DNA of 5,310 nt from Chloroflexota bacterium. Its GTDB lineage: Bacteria; Chloroflexota; Limnocylindria; Limnocylindrales; CSP1-4. The stretch covers positions 1-5,310 of the forward strand of contig JAKAHL010000160.1 of NCBI GenBank assembly GCA_021815005.1. Reading direction: 5' to 3'. Within the stretch, counting starts at the first letter, position 1. Every line of letters begins with the position of its first letter. Position numbers and translations under genes: made by a program. The notes beneath the pieces are model-generated. The model saw only the letters and a list, made by a program, of their open reading frames with translations. It did not search any database and was not told where the DNA came from. Shown in pieces: positions 4,851 through 5,310 of the stretch.

Positions 4851-5310
4851 TCAGCCGACGGGCCGTCCCGCGTCCCGCGCGTCCAGCGGCCGCGGGCGAC
4901 GCCGGGGCCGCTCGGCCAGGCGCCCCGCGACCTGGTAGCGCCCGAGCACCTCCACCACGAGGCCGCGGAGCTCGAGCGTGGTGAGGGCGGCGAGCACGGC
5001 CGCCCCGGGCAACCCCGTGGCCGCGACAAGCTCGTCGGTGCTGCCGGCGCCGCCCTCGAGAGCTGTCGCGAGCGCCGCCTCCGCGGCGCCCAGCCGCGCC
5101 GCCGGGTCGCCCCGGGGGCGGCGCGGGGGCGCGTCCAGGCACAGATCCTCCATCAGCTCCGCGATCCCGGCCACCACCCGCGCCTCCGGCCCGGCCTCCC
5201 GCAGGAACGCCAGGGAGCCAGCGACCGCCGGGTCGTCCAGCCGGCCGGGCACCAGGTACAGGCCCCTCCCCTGCTCGAGCGCCCACGCGGCCGTCGTCAG
5301 CGCGCCGCTC
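4851..5310 (-). CDS. dprA: DNA-processing protein DprA, C-terminal part (5' end outside window)
   Basis: DprA binds incoming single-stranded DNA and loads RecA during natural transformation; it is also widespread in bacteria not known to be transformable. The visible 152 residues begin inside the Rossmann-like core: SGALTTAAWALEQGR followed by VPGRLDDPAVAGS matches the family's SGxLITAxxALEQGR...VPGxxDDPxxxG block. Visible residues 73-129 form the usual C-terminal winged helix (TDELVAATGLPGAAVLAALTTLELRGLV), followed by an Arg/Pro-rich tail. Compared with typical DprA, the GxNxLI-xxGA segment is altered to GSLAFLREAGPEARVV, losing the usual Asn. The stop is TGA at 4851-4853. Location just upstream of the topA region fits the common dprA-topA neighbourhood. 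An rpoZ-like or other winged-helix protein is unlikely given the VPG block. Confidence 0.87.
   Translation of the reverse strand, partial: SGALTTAAWALEQGRGLYLVPGRLDDPAVAGSLAFLREAGPEARVVAGIAELMEDLCLDAPPRRPRGDPAARLGAAEAALATALEGGAGSTDELVAATGLPGAAVLAALTTLELRGLVVEVLGRYQVAGRLAERPRRRPRPLDARDAGRPVG

Noticed and set aside
2980..4938. A 652-codon open frame on the plus strand opposite the CAP gene
   Set aside because: Low-complexity Arg/Gly/Ala translation with no recognisable fold, mirror of the real minus-strand gene and its GC-rich upstream gap.
2810..5029. A 739-codon minus-strand frame overlapping the CAP gene in another frame
   Set aside because: Arg/Gly/Pro-rich with no domain signature, and it overlaps the frame that gives clear Ig-like and CAP motifs. 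A shadow frame.
4851..5252. Treating the dprA segment as a free-standing 133-aa gene starting at GTG 5252
   Set aside because: The frame continues open to the window edge and the upstream residues SGALTTAAWALEQGR match the DprA core, so the GTG is an internal Val codon.
4546..5286. Extension of the CAP protein upstream to an 801-residue form
   Set aside because: The added 247 residues are low-complexity Arg/Gly/Ala/Pro, would overlap dprA in another frame, and the hydrophobic N-terminal helix would become internal. The GGAGG-TTG start at 4545 is far better.

Overview
This is a very GC-rich window, well above 65% G+C by eye. It carries four genes, all on the minus strand, so transcription runs from high to low coordinates. 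In that order they are: the 3' end of a dprA-type DNA-processing gene (runs off the right edge), a secreted or surface-exposed CAP/SCP-domain protein with three Ig-like (SbsA/Big_5-type) domains, a 128-residue protein I do not recognise, and topA for DNA topoisomerase I (C-terminus runs off the left edge). The dprA and topA genes are often neighbours in bacterial chromosomes, so this looks like core chromosome and not a mobile region. I see no IS element, tRNA, rRNA, CRISPR array or integrase. Composition, leaderless-looking initiation and the style of the CAP protein suggest a high-GC Gram-positive-like lineage. A Chloroflexota relative of the Limnocylindria type is my best guess, with an actinobacterium as the alternative; this is inference only.

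Layout. Positions 4851-5310 encode the last part of DprA: the end of the Rossmann core and a C-terminal winged helix. Positions 4546-4850 form a 305-nt non-coding gap holding a possible dprA terminator hairpin, a 20-bp tandem repeat, a textbook G-quadruplex motif, a candidate promoter and a GC-rich hairpin leader. Positions 2881-4545 encode the CAP/Ig-like protein, which I start at a TTG with a perfect Shine-Dalgarno. Positions 2427-2813 encode the small protein, whose Shine-Dalgarno and GTG start lie inside a perfect 7-bp hairpin. A 108-nt gap (2319-2426) holds a GC hairpin and an extended -10 element placed so close to the topA ATG that the message is probably leaderless. Positions 1-2318 are topA.

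How the genes fit together. DprA (handling of incoming single-stranded DNA) and TopA (relaxation of negative supercoils) are housekeeping DNA proteins. The exported CAP/Ig-like protein and the small protein sit between them. No -10-like element is visible between the CAP gene and the small gene, so these two may share a transcript. topA seems to have its own promoter. I found no convincing undescribed multi-gene system. The most unusual signals are the start-site hairpin of the small gene, the promoter-proximal G-quadruplex motif, and the altered zinc-finger ligands in TopA.
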